Shown: positions 34,963 through 43,923 of the stretch, in pieces
Position numbering within the stretch: the first letter of the stretch is position 1
Layout: the number at the start of each line of letters is the position of its first letter
Source: JBEKTW01 sp963727845
GTDB taxonomy: Bacteria > Bacteroidota > Ignavibacteria > UBA10030 > SZUA-254
Length of the DNA: 64,000 nucleotides
Reading direction: 5' to 3'
NCBI GenBank assembly: GCA_963727845.1
Contig: CAVSHI010000002.1
Span: forward strand, 1,240,001-1,304,000
Made by a program: the position numbers and the translations under genes
Notes under the pieces: model-generated
The model's input: only the letters and a program-made list of their open reading frames with translations
Databases searched by the model: none
Told to the model about the DNA's origin: nothing

Positions 34963-35346
34963 TTAAAACATTCCGAGTTCAAGTTTTGCCGCTTCGGTCA
35001 TCATATTCGGATTCCAGGGCGGGTCCCAAACGATCTGCACTTTCACCGACGTTGCCCCCGGGACTTTCTTCGCCTTCATCTCGACTTCGGACGGGAGCGA
35101 TTGAGCCGCGGGACAGTACGGACTCGTCAGAGTCATTCTCACGACTACACCGCCGGTGTCGTCAACATCAACTCCGTAGATCAATCCGAGCTCATAGATA
35201 TTTACCGGAATTTCCGGGTCAAAGCATGTCTGGATCGCCTCGATGACCTGTGCCTCGATGATCGTTTTTTCGATTGAGCTGATGACCGCGACCTGCGGCT
35301 GCTGAGGCTCTGACGTTTCCATATTCGATTCTTGAGGAGGTGTCAT
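34963..35346 (-). CDS. DUF59/MIP18-family Fe-S assembly protein (SufT-like)
   Basis: About 127 aa. DUF59 core: VIEAIQTCFDPEIPVNIYEL, GLIYGVDVDDTGGVVVRMTL, TSPYCPAAQSLPSEV (conserved Cys) and VQIVWDPPWNPNMMTEAAK. Such proteins mature Fe-S enzymes. The start at 35346 overlaps the sufU stop as ATGA, so translation is probably coupled; the frame to 35415 is inside sufU and not conserved. Confidence 0.92.
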   Translation of the reverse strand: MTPPQESNMETSEPQQPQVAVISSIEKTIIEAQVIEAIQTCFDPEIPVNIYELGLIYGVDVDDTGGVVVRMTLTSPYCPAAQSLPSEVEMKAKKVPGATSVKVQIVWDPPWNPNMMTEAAKLELGMF

Positions 35347-35801
35347 TCGGTCGATACAACTTGCTCTTTCGTTTGAAGCGCCGCGTGGACCGTATGCCAT
35401 GCGAGAATCGCGCACTTCACTCTCGTCGGAAACTCGGAGACGCCTGAAAATGCAGCCAATTTGCCGAGGTCATCATCCCCGTCCTCGGGATGAATCTCCC
35501 CCGTGACCAGCTTGTGAAACTTATCAAACAACGCTTCCGCTTCTTCTTCCGTCCTCCCTTTCAATTCAGAGGTCATGACCGACGCGGACGCCTTCGAAAT
35601 TGCACAACCGGCGCCTTCAAAACTGATATCCTTGATGACATCGTTTTCCAGTTTGATGTACACCGTATACCGGTCTCCGCAAAGCGGGTTAAAACCTTCC
35701 ACCTTCCGTGTGGCATCGTCGATTCTGCGAAAGTTCCGCGGGCTCCTGTTGTGGTCGAGGATGACCTGCTGATATAATTCTCGAAGATCGGACATCGGCA
35801 T
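35343..35801 (-). CDS. sufU: SufU-type Fe-S scaffold/sulfur-transfer protein
   Basis: IscU-fold protein that accepts sulfur from SufS. Conserved cysteines: GFNPLCGDRYTVYIKLENDV, FEGAGCAISKASASVMTSEL and TRVKCAILAWHTVHAAL, with the SufU-specific insertion (DLGKLAAFSGVSEFP) before the last. 152 aa. Start MPMSDLRELYQQVILDHN; the ATG overlaps the sufD TAA by one base. Confidence 0.94.
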   Translation of the reverse strand: MPMSDLRELYQQVILDHNRSPRNFRRIDDATRKVEGFNPLCGDRYTVYIKLENDVIKDISFEGAGCAISKASASVMTSELKGRTEEEAEALFDKFHKLVTGEIHPEDGDDDLGKLAAFSGVSEFPTRVKCAILAWHTVHAALQTKEQVVSTE

Positions 35802-37123
35802 TACCGTGCAAGCCGTTCGTGGAGAATCCGGTCGAGGCGCTCACGCACGGCTGCGACACCGACACGCTCCACAACCTCACCGGCAAACGCATAGATCAAT
35901 ATTGCACGGGCATCATCCACACCGACGCCGCGCGAGCGCAGATAGAAAATGGATTCGTCGTCCAGTTGTCCAATCGTGGCGCCGTGCGTGCACTTTACAT
36001 CGTTCGCGAAAATTTCAAGCTGCGGTTTCGTGTCCACTGTTGCGCCTTCGGAGAGAATGAGATTTTTGTTCGTCTGCTTCGCGTCGGTTTTCTGCGCATC
36101 CTCCCGCACAATGATCTTACCATTAAAGACGCCTCTTGACTTCCCGTCCATTATCCCCTTATACATTTCATGGCTATTGCATTTGGGCTTCGCATGGTCG
36201 ATAACCGTATGATTGTCGATGAGCTGATTACCGGCGACATGGTAAAGACCGTTGAGGGTACATTCCGCCCCTTCTCCGTCGAGAATAGCGACGATACTAT
36301 TCCGGACCAGCTCACCGCCAAAATTCATTGAGTTCGATACAAAATTGCTGCTCCGGGCCTGCGCGACGTGCGTCAATCCCACATGCAGGGCACCGGTACT
36401 CTCCATTTGCAGTTTTTCATGCTCAACGACGGCATTCTCCCCAAGAACGATCTCCGTGACCGCATTTGTAAAATACCGACCGTCGGACAGGCTGACATAA
36501 CTTTCGATCACCTTCGCCTGGCTGTCTGCCCCGGCGATGATAAGATTTCGCGGATGGGAGGCGAGTTCTTTCCCGGCGCCGGTCGAAACATGGAGCACAT
36601 GAACCGGGGTTTCGAGGATCGCGCCCTTCGGGATCACGATGCACGCACCATCCTTCAAAAAGGCAGTGCTCAGTGCCGTGAAGGCATTCTTCTCGTACCG
36701 GGCATGACGCGCCAGATGTTCGTGCACGACTCCGTTCTCATTCTTCAGCGCATCCGCGAGACGTCCGACAATGACACCTTGCGGAAGTGATGGAACCGAT
36801 GAGAGATGGGATGCGTATTGACCATTAACAAACACCAACAACGGATACCCGGAATCTTCGAACAGAAATCTTTTCACATCGTTCATTGCGGGGTTGTCCG
36901 GTTGATCCTTTACAACCGGGTCGAACTGCACTCCGGTGAAGGATGAAATGTCGGTATATTTCCATTCCTCGTCGCGTGTTGTAGGAAAACCGAGTTCTGC
37001 AAACCTGGCAATCGCAGCCTTCCGCACGGAATGGATTTTCGAGCCCGCCTCGCCGTTGAGGCTTTTCTCGAACGACTCGAATCTCGACACGTACCAGTTC
37101 TTATTTTGATCGGCGCTTCGCAT
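35801..37123 (-). CDS. sufD: Fe-S assembly protein SufD
   Basis: Partner of SufB and SufC in the SufBCD scaffold. 440 aa, parallel beta-helix. Typical stretches: FPTTRDEEWKYTDISSFTGV at the N-terminus, FNGKIIVREDAQKTDAKQTN and the C-terminal THGATIGQLDDESIFYLRSR (conserved His). It lies 17 bp after sufC. Confidence 0.96.
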   Translation of the reverse strand: MRSADQNKNWYVSRFESFEKSLNGEAGSKIHSVRKAAIARFAELGFPTTRDEEWKYTDISSFTGVQFDPVVKDQPDNPAMNDVKRFLFEDSGYPLLVFVNGQYASHLSSVPSLPQGVIVGRLADALKNENGVVHEHLARHARYEKNAFTALSTAFLKDGACIVIPKGAILETPVHVLHVSTGAGKELASHPRNLIIAGADSQAKVIESYVSLSDGRYFTNAVTEIVLGENAVVEHEKLQMESTGALHVGLTHVAQARSSNFVSNSMNFGGELVRNSIVAILDGEGAECTLNGLYHVAGNQLIDNHTVIDHAKPKCNSHEMYKGIMDGKSRGVFNGKIIVREDAQKTDAKQTNKNLILSEGATVDTKPQLEIFANDVKCTHGATIGQLDDESIFYLRSRGVGVDDARAILIYAFAGEVVERVGVAAVRERLDRILHERLAR

Positions 37124-37140
37124 CGTTTTCTCTTCAGCCT

Positions 37141-37908
37141 TTACGCATGAGCTTCAACAGGTTCGAATCCTTCCTTCAACCAATCGTACCCTTTTTCTTC
37201 GAGCTCGAATGCCAGTTCCTTCCCGCCGGACCGGACGATCCGTCCGTCGACGAGCACGTGCACGAAATCCGGAACAACGTAATTCAGTAGCCGCTGGTAG
37301 TGTGTGACCAGGATGACCGAATTCTCCTTGCTTCTCAGTTTGTTGATTCCGTCGGCGACGATTCTCAGCGCATCGATATCCAGCCCGGAGTCGGTTTCGT
37401 CAAGGACGCCAAGCTTCGGCTCGAGAATAGCCATCTGGAATATCTCGTTTCGTTTTTTCTCACCGCCGGAGAACCCATGATTCACGGGCCGGGTGAGCAG
37501 ACTTTCATCCATTTCAACGAATTTGACTTTCTGTTTCACCAGCTTCAGAAACTCCATCGCATCGAGTTCTTCAAGACCGCGATGCTTCCGAATCGCGTTC
37601 AACCCCGCCTTGAGGAAGTACGTATTGCTTACACCGGGAATCTCGACCGGATATTGAAATGCCATGAATAATCCCTCGCGGGCGCGCTCCTCGGGTTTCA
37701 TCGCAAGCAAATCCTTGCCTTCAAACAACACCTGTCCACCGGTGACGTCGTACGACTCGCGGCCGGCGAGCACCTGGGCGAGCGTGCTTTTCCCCGAGCC
37801 GTTGGGGCCCATAATGGCATGAACCTCCCCGACACCAACCCGAAGGTCAATCCCTTTTAGTATTTCGTTTCCCTGAACGCTTGCGTGAAGATCAATAATC
37901 TGAAGCAT
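37141..37908 (-). CDS. sufC: Fe-S assembly ATPase SufC
   Basis: ABC-type ATPase that drives SufBCD. Walker A: AIMGPNGSGKSTLAQVLAG; signature: HGFSGGEKKRNEIFQMAI; Walker B with the SufC-specific DETDSGLD: LGVLDETDSGLDIDALRIV. 255 aa. It is separated from sufB by 150 bp of short-word repeats, so transcription may be modulated or restarted there. Confidence 0.97.
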   Translation of the reverse strand: MLQIIDLHASVQGNEILKGIDLRVGVGEVHAIMGPNGSGKSTLAQVLAGRESYDVTGGQVLFEGKDLLAMKPEERAREGLFMAFQYPVEIPGVSNTYFLKAGLNAIRKHRGLEELDAMEFLKLVKQKVKFVEMDESLLTRPVNHGFSGGEKKRNEIFQMAILEPKLGVLDETDSGLDIDALRIVADGINKLRSKENSVILVTHYQRLLNYVVPDFVHVLVDGRIVRSGGKELAFELEEKGYDWLKEGFEPVEAHA

Positions 37909-38058
37909 AATGAATAATGACTAATGAATAATGACTAATGAATAATGAACAATGAATAATGAGCAATGGGTCAATGAACCAACTAACGACTTAACGATCC
38001 AACGAACTAACGATCCAACGAACCAACTAACCAACGAATCAACGAATCAACGAACCAA
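37909..38058. repeat. Degenerate short-word repeats between sufB and sufC
   Basis: 150 bp with no gene. The left part repeats TAATGAATAATGACTAATGA with small changes; the right part repeats AACGATCCAACGAACTAACG and AACGAATCAACGAACCAACT. The two blocks have different words but a similar 6-8 bp rhythm. Nothing like a terminator is seen, so sufB and sufC may still be co-transcribed. Confidence 0.85.
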
Positions 38059-39534
38059 CTATCCCACGCTTCCTTCCAGGCTTATGCCGAGCAGTTTCTG
38101 AGCCTCGACGGCGAACTCCATAGGCAGCTCCCGGAACACTTCTTTGCAAAACCCGTTGACGATCATGTTGACGGCATCTTCAGCGGAAAGGCCGCGTTGT
38201 TTGCAGTAAAAAATCTGGTCTTCGCCGATCTTCGACGTGGATGCTTCATGCTCGATCTGCGCGGAGGTATTCTTGACTTCCATGTACGGAAACGTATGGG
38301 CGCCGCATTTGTCGCCGATGAGCAGCGAATCGCACTGCGAGAAGTTGCGTGCATTCGTTGCGTTACGGGAAATTCTCACGAGGCCCCGGTAGGAATTCTG
38401 GCCGTGGCCCGCGGAGATGCCCTTGGACACGATCGTGCTTTTTGTATTTTTCCCGATATGAATCATCTTTGTGCCCGTATCGGCCTGCTGGTAGTTGTTG
38501 ACCACCGCCACCGAATAGAATTCGCCGACGGAGTTGTCACCTTGCAGGATGCATCCGGGATATTTCCATGTTATCGCGGAGCCTGTCTCAACCTGCGTCC
38601 ATGTGATTTTCGAGTTTTTTCCGAGACATTTCCCGCGTTTGGTGACGAAATTATAGATTCCGCCCTTCCCTTGCTTGTCTCCCGGGTACCAGTTCTGCAC
38701 GGTAGAGTATTTGATGGTGGCATTGTCGAGAGCGACAAGCTCGACTACGGCAGCGTGCAACTGGTTCTCGTCGCGCATCGGGGCGGTGCATCCTTCGAGA
38801 TAGCTCACGTACGCGCCTTCTTCGGCGACGATGAGCGTGCGTTCAAACTGACCGGTGTCGCGAGCGTTGATGCGGAAATACGTCGATAGCTCCATTGGAC
38901 ACCGCACACCCTTCGGAATATAGGCGAATGATCCATCACTGAACACCGCCGAATTGAGCGCGGCAAAGAAATTGTCCGTGGAAGGAACGACCGATCCAAG
39001 ATACTTCTGAACCAGGCCAGAGTGTTCGCGGATTGCTTCGCTCATCGAGCAGAAGATAATGCCGAGCTCCGCCAATTTCTCCCGAAAGGTCGTCGCGACT
39101 GAAACACTGTCGAACACGGCATCGACCGCAACGCCGGAAAGAAGTTTCTGTTCCTCGAGCGGGATTCCAAGCTTCTCGAATGTCTTTCGAATTTCAGGAT
39201 CCACTTCATCCAGGCTGTTGAGCTTCGGCCTTTTCTTGGGAGCGGAATAATAACGAATACTTTGATAATCAATTGGACCGAACTTGATGTTCGCCCACGT
39301 AGGCTCGGATCCCTCCTGTCGCATCTTTTCCCACTGGCGGTATCCCTTCAAACGCCACTCGAGCATCCACGCGGGCTCGTTCTTCGTCTCCCAGATCAGC
39401 CGGATGACGTCTTCGCTAAGACCCTTCTTGAATGAATCGTACTCGACTTCGGTCTCGAAGCCGTACTTGTACTCTTGAGTCGCCAGTGATTCGATGGCAT
39501 TCGATTCTGCCGGCATAGACGAATCCTGTTTCAT
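38059..39534 (-). CDS. sufB: Fe-S assembly protein SufB
   Basis: Scaffold core of SufBCD where clusters form. 491 aa from MKQDSSMPAESN (39534), whose ATG overlaps the upstream stop as ATGA; the longer frame to 39588 is inside that gene. Conserved regions: PAWMLEWRLKGYRQWEKM, VSYLEGCTAPMRDENQLHAA, CQ-free KISWTQ-like site read as KNSKITWTQVETGSAITWKY, and GDKCGAHTFPYMEVKNTSAQ (conserved Cys), then EHEASTSKIGEDQIFYCKQR. Confidence 0.97.
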   Translation of the reverse strand: MKQDSSMPAESNAIESLATQEYKYGFETEVEYDSFKKGLSEDVIRLIWETKNEPAWMLEWRLKGYRQWEKMRQEGSEPTWANIKFGPIDYQSIRYYSAPKKRPKLNSLDEVDPEIRKTFEKLGIPLEEQKLLSGVAVDAVFDSVSVATTFREKLAELGIIFCSMSEAIREHSGLVQKYLGSVVPSTDNFFAALNSAVFSDGSFAYIPKGVRCPMELSTYFRINARDTGQFERTLIVAEEGAYVSYLEGCTAPMRDENQLHAAVVELVALDNATIKYSTVQNWYPGDKQGKGGIYNFVTKRGKCLGKNSKITWTQVETGSAITWKYPGCILQGDNSVGEFYSVAVVNNYQQADTGTKMIHIGKNTKSTIVSKGISAGHGQNSYRGLVRISRNATNARNFSQCDSLLIGDKCGAHTFPYMEVKNTSAQIEHEASTSKIGEDQIFYCKQRGLSAEDAVNMIVNGFCKEVFRELPMEFAVEAQKLLGISLEGSVG

Positions 39535-39824
39535 GACGCCTTTTTCGCGACTCGCGGCAATGCAAACTCCGGGTAGTTCAGCAGCCATGATTGGTGGTCG
39601 ATTTTCTTGAAGGTGCCGTCCTTTTCGAGTTCAATTCCGAACTCGCGGGCAATCCTTTCGCCGTCCGGGTACATGACTCTTTTGCCATGTTCTTTGAGAT
39701 AGGCCATGACGCCAAAATGAAAATCCCGGAAGAAGACATTTGATTTATCGTACAGAGGGAACTTTGATTTGAGGTACTTGAGAAACTCCGTTTTATGACT
39801 GGTGACGAATTCGAGTTCGTTCAT
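39531..39824 (-). CDS. 97-aa unknown protein inside the suf operon
   Basis: No recognised domain. The protein reads MNELEFVTSHKTEFLKYLKS, then FPLYDKSNVFFRDFHFGVMA, a central basic KEHGKRVMYPDGERIAREFG and an ending LLNYPEFALPRVAKKAS. There are no cysteines, so it does not carry an Fe-S cluster by itself. It lies between iscS (15 bp gap) and sufB (4-nt overlap), a position that argues for a role in cluster assembly, for example as an adaptor of IscS or SufB. That is inference from position only. Confidence 0.85.
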   Translation of the reverse strand: MNELEFVTSHKTEFLKYLKSKFPLYDKSNVFFRDFHFGVMAYLKEHGKRVMYPDGERIAREFGIELEKDGTFKKIDHQSWLLNYPEFALPRVAKKAS

Positions 39825-39839
39825 AGGTTTTCCTTTTTG

Positions 39840-41045
39840 TTAGACGGTGACGGTCTGGCGCTGCTTCTTCACCAGCGTTTGGTACGCCGGGGAAAGCTCC
39901 CGCAGTTTGCGGACGCCCTCGACGACGCGCGTTATGACATACTCCACTTCTTCCTCCGTCGTGAAACGGCCCAGTCCGAACCGGACAGAAGAATGCAATC
40001 GCTCCTCCGGGAGCCGGAGCGCTTTCAACACATGCGACGGTTCGGGATCAGCGGTGCTGCAGGCCGACCCGGTCGAAACGGCGATATCCTTCATGCTCAT
40101 GAGGAGGGCATTGTCCTCCACGAACGCGAAACTGACGTTCAAATTGTGCGGCAGGCGATCCGTAGGATGGCCATTCAACGAGACACCGTCGAAATGGGAA
40201 ACGAACTCCCGGAGCATCCGGTCGCGGAACCCGCTCAACCTCTTCGATTCTTCGGCCATGAGCTCCACCGACAATTCCACTGCTTTGGCCATACCGACAA
40301 TCCCCGGCACATTGAGAGTGCCCGACCGCATGCCGCGCTCATGCCCGCCGCCGTCCATCTGCATGGCAATCTTCACTTTCGGGCCCGACTGGCGCGCATA
40401 GAGAGCGCCGACACCCTTCGGGCCATAAATCTTATGGCCGCTGAACGACATCGCATCGATACACATTGCCGAAACGTTGACGGGCACCTTTCCCACCGCC
40501 TGTGTCGCGTCGGTGTGAAAAATAATCCCGTTCTCCCGGCAGACCCTGCCGATCTCGGCGATCGGTTGCAGCGTTCCGATCTCATTGTTCGCAAACATGA
40601 CGGAGACGAGAACCGTCTTCGGTCTAAATGAATCTCTGAGCCGGTTGACATCCACGACGCCGAAGGAATCCACCGGCAGATAGGTTACCTCAAAGCCCTG
40701 TTTCTCCAACCTCCTGCATGCGTCGAGGACAGACTTGTGTTCCGTCTGGACCGTGATAATGTGATTGCCCTTCTGCCGCCTGGCTTCGGCGAGTCCCTTT
40801 ATTGCCAGATTGTTCGACTCCGTTGCACCGCTTGTGAAAACAATGTCCTTTTGTTCAGCGCCAATTTGTTGGGCGATTCGTGCGCGCGACGACTCGACCG
40901 CCTCTTCCGCAATCCAACCGAACATGTGCTGGCGGCTCGCTGCGTTACCAAATTTCTCGGTGAAAAAAGGGAGCATCACATCGACCACCCTCGCGTCGAT
41001 GGGGGTCGTCGAGTGATAATCCATATAAACGGGAGTCCGCATCAC
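39840..41045 (-). CDS. iscS: Cysteine desulfurase IscS/NifS
   Basis: PLP-dependent group I desulfurase. N-terminus VYMDYHSTTPIDARVVDVML; PLP lysine in AMSFSGHKIYGPKGVGALYA; mobile-loop Cys in VSTGSACSTADPEPSHVLKA. 401 aa. Its start overlaps the Rrf2 regulator stop by ATGA. Having both IscS and SufS in one Suf-type operon is uncommon; IscS may also feed tRNA thiolation. Confidence 0.96.
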   Translation of the reverse strand: MMRTPVYMDYHSTTPIDARVVDVMLPFFTEKFGNAASRQHMFGWIAEEAVESSRARIAQQIGAEQKDIVFTSGATESNNLAIKGLAEARRQKGNHIITVQTEHKSVLDACRRLEKQGFEVTYLPVDSFGVVDVNRLRDSFRPKTVLVSVMFANNEIGTLQPIAEIGRVCRENGIIFHTDATQAVGKVPVNVSAMCIDAMSFSGHKIYGPKGVGALYARQSGPKVKIAMQMDGGGHERGMRSGTLNVPGIVGMAKAVELSVELMAEESKRLSGFRDRMLREFVSHFDGVSLNGHPTDRLPHNLNVSFAFVEDNALLMSMKDIAVSTGSACSTADPEPSHVLKALRLPEERLHSSVRFGLGRFTTEEEVEYVITRVVEGVRKLRELSPAYQTLVKKQRQTVTV

Positions 41046-41449
41046 ACCATCTCCATGACGGTCATTTCTTCAAACATCTTATTGATGTTGCCCTGAAGCT
41101 TCACGAGCGGATCTTTGATCGTGCATGACGTAAAGATAGCGCAATTCTCCGCCGCCTCGGATTCGCACTGGACAATCGTCACATTCAACTTCCCCTCGAT
41201 AGCATTGATGATCGATGAGACTTTCAGCTCGTGCGGATCGCGCAAGAGCATATAGCCGCCATGCACTCCCTGGTGCGATCCGATGAATCTTTGCTTGGCC
41301 AGTTTCTGCATTACTTTCGCGAGGAGCTCGTAGGAAATATGGTATGCGTCAGCAATTTCTTTTGCGGTGAATATATGATGCGGGGGACCGCTCGCCATAT
41401 GGCGAATCGCCATCAACCCGTACTCCACTTTTTTCGATAGCTGAAACAT
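41042..41449 (-). CDS. Rrf2-family regulator of the Fe-S operon
   Basis: IscR/SufR-type regulator of 135 aa. The N-terminal winged helix is MFQLSKKVEYGLMAIRHMAS and ISYELLAKVMQKLAKQRFIG, with the Rrf2 wing GSHQGVHGGYMLLRD. Three cysteines, QCESEAAENCAIFTSCTIKD, are spaced as in Fe-S cluster-binding members. It is first in the operon, so it probably senses cluster status and controls its own operon, possibly via the inverted repeat at 41473-41485. Confidence 0.93.
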   Translation of the reverse strand: MFQLSKKVEYGLMAIRHMASGPPHHIFTAKEIADAYHISYELLAKVMQKLAKQRFIGSHQGVHGGYMLLRDPHELKVSSIINAIEGKLNVTIVQCESEAAENCAIFTSCTIKDPLVKLQGNINKMFEEMTVMEMV

Positions 41450-41472
41450 TCCTTGATCTTTATTTTAAATAC

Positions 41473-41485
41473 GACTTAAAGAGTC
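41473..41485. promoter_or_regulatory. Candidate operator upstream of the Rrf2/suf operon
   Basis: Inverted repeat GACTTAAAGAGTC (GACT-n5-AGTC) 24 bp upstream of the regulator start, within AT-rich DNA (TATTTAAAAT on the minus strand). Size and place suit autoregulation by the Rrf2 protein. No binding data. Confidence 0.4.
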
Positions 41486-41579
41486 CACTTTTGGTGCAAA
41501 AAAGATTCCGCGCGTTGCGGAATCATCAATCAAATGAAATATAGGAAAAAATCAGGACATCGTCAAGATTCCAGGAGAA

Positions 41580-41798
41580 TCAATTCATGCTGATTTTCAT
41601 TTTGCGCCCTTCAACAACGGGTCCATGCAAGCTCACTTCAACTTTATCGAGGTCAATATGGACCAGCTCTTCACAATACGCGCAGATTTTGGAGACTTGG
41701 CGGTCAAAATTGATTGGATTTCCACAACATGGACAACTCGTAATAACGATCCCAATGACTCTTGCTTTGTGCTTCACAGTGGGGCCTTCCTTCTTCAT
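41580..41798 (-). CDS. Small zinc-ribbon hypothetical protein
   Basis: 72 aa with two CxxC-type pairs, VITSCPCCGNPINFDRQVSK and ICAYCEELVHIDLDKVEV, giving a likely zinc ribbon. The end, GPVVEGRKMKISMN, is plain. The opposite strand also shows an open frame of the same length, but only this one has the metal motif. It lies between the suf operon and the divergent bshA. Function unknown. Confidence 0.7.
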   Translation of the reverse strand: MKKEGPTVKHKARVIGIVITSCPCCGNPINFDRQVSKICAYCEELVHIDLDKVEVSLHGPVVEGRKMKISMN

Positions 41799-42063
41799 AG
41801 TATGATAATCCCTAAATTGTGTTGATTCTAAGGGTTTTTTAGCCTTTATGAATTTTCAGATTTGAATATAAACAATTTCAACATCAAAATAAATCCCCTC
41901 TGAAAAAATATTATCTGCGTCAGATCCTCGTCCAGCCAAATTCAGACTGTTCCCTCCACATCCTTTACGGCGTTCCGTGCACTAAGTTTCACAGATTTCG
42001 CGATTTTTCGGGGGTGCATTTGTATTTCCGCCCTTTTCTCTTTACCTTTTCACTGGATTCGGT

Positions 42064-43203
42064 ATGAATATTGGGATCACGTGTTATCCGACGTACGGCG
42101 GTAGCGGAGTTGTTGCCTCCGAGCTGGGCAAGGCTCTGGCTGAGCGAGGCCACAAAATCCACTTCATCAGTTATGCCATGCCGATTCGCCTGGATGGCTT
42201 TATCGGCAACATCGTGTACCATGAAGTTGAGATCTCCACGTACCCCCTGTTCGATTTTCCCCTCTACACGCCGGCTCTGGCAAGCAAGATCGTCGAAGTT
42301 GCGCGATTCGAGAAACTCGATGTACTCCACGCCCACTATGCGATTCCGCACGCCATCAGCGCATACCTTGCGAAGCAGATTCTGGGGGACAATTCCCTCA
42401 AGATCGTCACGACTCTTCACGGGACCGACATCACCCTGGTCGGATTGGAGCCGAGCTATCTTCCTACAATGAAATTCAGCATTGAACAAAGCGATGGCGT
42501 TACCGCGGTCTCACGGTTTCTCAAAGAAAAGACCATCACGAACTACAACATCAACAAGGACATCGAGGTCATACCAAATTTTGTGGATACCGCCAAGTAC
42601 AGGAGACTCGATGCGTCCGCGATACGCAAGACCATTGCCCCGAACGGCGAAAAAATCCTCATTCACATATCGAATTTCCGCGTCGTGAAGCGCGTGCAGG
42701 ACGTTATCCGGATCTTCCAGCTGGTCAGGAAAAAACTGCCATCTAAACTGTTACTCGTTGGCGACGGACCCGACCGGTCGAGCTGCGAACAGCTGTGCAG
42801 GGAGTTAAAGATCTGTGGGGATGTAGAATTTCTGGGCAAGCAGGCGGAGATTATTCCTCTCCTGTCGGCCGCCGACCTCTTCCTGATACCCAGCCAGTCG
42901 GAAAGTTTCGGACTTTCCGCTCTTGAAGCTATGGCCTGCGAGGTTCCGGTGATCGCCTCCAGTGTCGGAGGGCTGCCTGAATTGGTCGTCCACGGAGAAA
43001 CGGGCTACATCGCCGAGATCGGGGACATCGAGCGTATGGCAAAATATGCCGTTGAATTGCTGACGAACATTACGCGCTACAGGTTGTTCTCAGCCGCAAG
43101 CCGCAAACGGGCTGTCGACACGTTCAACGTCACGAGCGTGATCGACCGCTATGAACGGTATTACGAAAAAGTTCTCTCCACCAAACCGGTCTCGACAAGG
43201 TAA
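42064..43203 (+). CDS. bshA: N-acetyl-alpha-D-glucosaminyl L-malate synthase BshA
   Basis: GT4 glycosyltransferase, first step of bacillithiol synthesis: UDP-GlcNAc plus L-malate. The N-terminus MNIGITCYPTYGGSGVVASE, HAHYAIPHAISAYLAKQIL and TLHGTDITLVGLEPSYLPTM are BshA-like; the donor site EX7E lies in PSQSESFGLSALEAMACEVP. 379 aa. The other bsh genes are not in the window. Bacillithiol would link functionally to the Fe-S and arsenic genes here. A 265-bp AT-rich divergent region lies upstream. Confidence 0.94.
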   Translation: MNIGITCYPTYGGSGVVASELGKALAERGHKIHFISYAMPIRLDGFIGNIVYHEVEISTYPLFDFPLYTPALASKIVEVARFEKLDVLHAHYAIPHAISAYLAKQILGDNSLKIVTTLHGTDITLVGLEPSYLPTMKFSIEQSDGVTAVSRFLKEKTITNYNINKDIEVIPNFVDTAKYRRLDASAIRKTIAPNGEKILIHISNFRVVKRVQDVIRIFQLVRKKLPSKLLLVGDGPDRSSCEQLCRELKICGDVEFLGKQAEIIPLLSAADLFLIPSQSESFGLSALEAMACEVPVIASSVGGLPELVVHGETGYIAEIGDIERMAKYAVELLTNITRYRLFSAASRKRAVDTFNVTSVIDRYERYYEKVLSTKPVSTR

Positions 43204-43209
43204 CGGGCT

Positions 43210-43893
43210 ATGGAAACCAAAGAACTTCTGCAGTTATTCTTACCGACATTTCTGATACGGGCGACGTTTGCCGTTGTGTGCGGCGCGATCATCGGGGTGG
43301 AGCGCGAGCGGCGCGGCAAGCCGGCGGGGTTCCGAACGATGACCCTGATTTGCCTCGGGTCAACGATCTATATGCTCATCGGCGAATTCTGCTATCAAAG
43401 ATTCAATATTGCGGGTATCGACCCCACGCGCATCGCGGCGCAGGTTGTGACGGGTATCGGATTTATCGGCGCGGGAGCAATCATTCAGTCACGAGGCACG
43501 ATCACGGGTATGACGACCGCCGCAACGATCTGGGTCGTGGCGGGAATCGGATTGATAGTCGGGGCGGGATTTCCATGGATAGGGTTGATCTGCACATTTC
43601 TTGTTCTGGGCACGCTCATTCTTCTGCACAAGCTTGAACCCAAACTCCTCGGCACCTGTCGCTTCGTCCGTTGCGAAGTTGTCTACGTCGACGACGGCGG
43701 GCGAACACGTGCGGAGCTGGCCGTCATGTTCTCCGAACACGACTTTGATTTTGCAAAGTTCGAGATCCAGAAAGTCGACCACAAAACCTCCCAGTTGACA
43801 TTCAGTTATTGCACCACGCATCCCTCCCATCACCGGTTTCTCTCCGAACTCTGGCGTACCCCCGGAATCATTGAAATAACGACTGAGCGGTGA
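43210..43893 (+). CDS. MgtC/SapB-family membrane protein
   Basis: 227 aa. The N-terminal MgtC domain has four membrane segments with the signature GAIIGVERERRGKPAGFRTM and VVTGIGFIGAGAIIQSRGTI. The C-terminal soluble part (CEVVYVDDGGRTRAELAVMF) resembles an ACT-like domain. MgtC proteins are tied to Mg2+ homeostasis and virulence, but the molecular role is debated. It follows bshA by 6 bp and is probably co-transcribed. Confidence 0.92.
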   Translation: METKELLQLFLPTFLIRATFAVVCGAIIGVERERRGKPAGFRTMTLICLGSTIYMLIGEFCYQRFNIAGIDPTRIAAQVVTGIGFIGAGAIIQSRGTITGMTTAATIWVVAGIGLIVGAGFPWIGLICTFLVLGTLILLHKLEPKLLGTCRFVRCEVVYVDDGGRTRAELAVMFSEHDFDFAKFEIQKVDHKTSQLTFSYCTTHPSHHRFLSELWRTPGIIEITTER

Positions 43894-43923
43894 GCGGAGA
43901 GGTTTGAGGATTGAGACGGATCT

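Noticed and set aside
41587..41805. Plus-strand 72-aa frame opposite the zinc-ribbon gene
   Set aside because: The minus-strand frame has paired CxxC metal motifs; the plus frame shows none.
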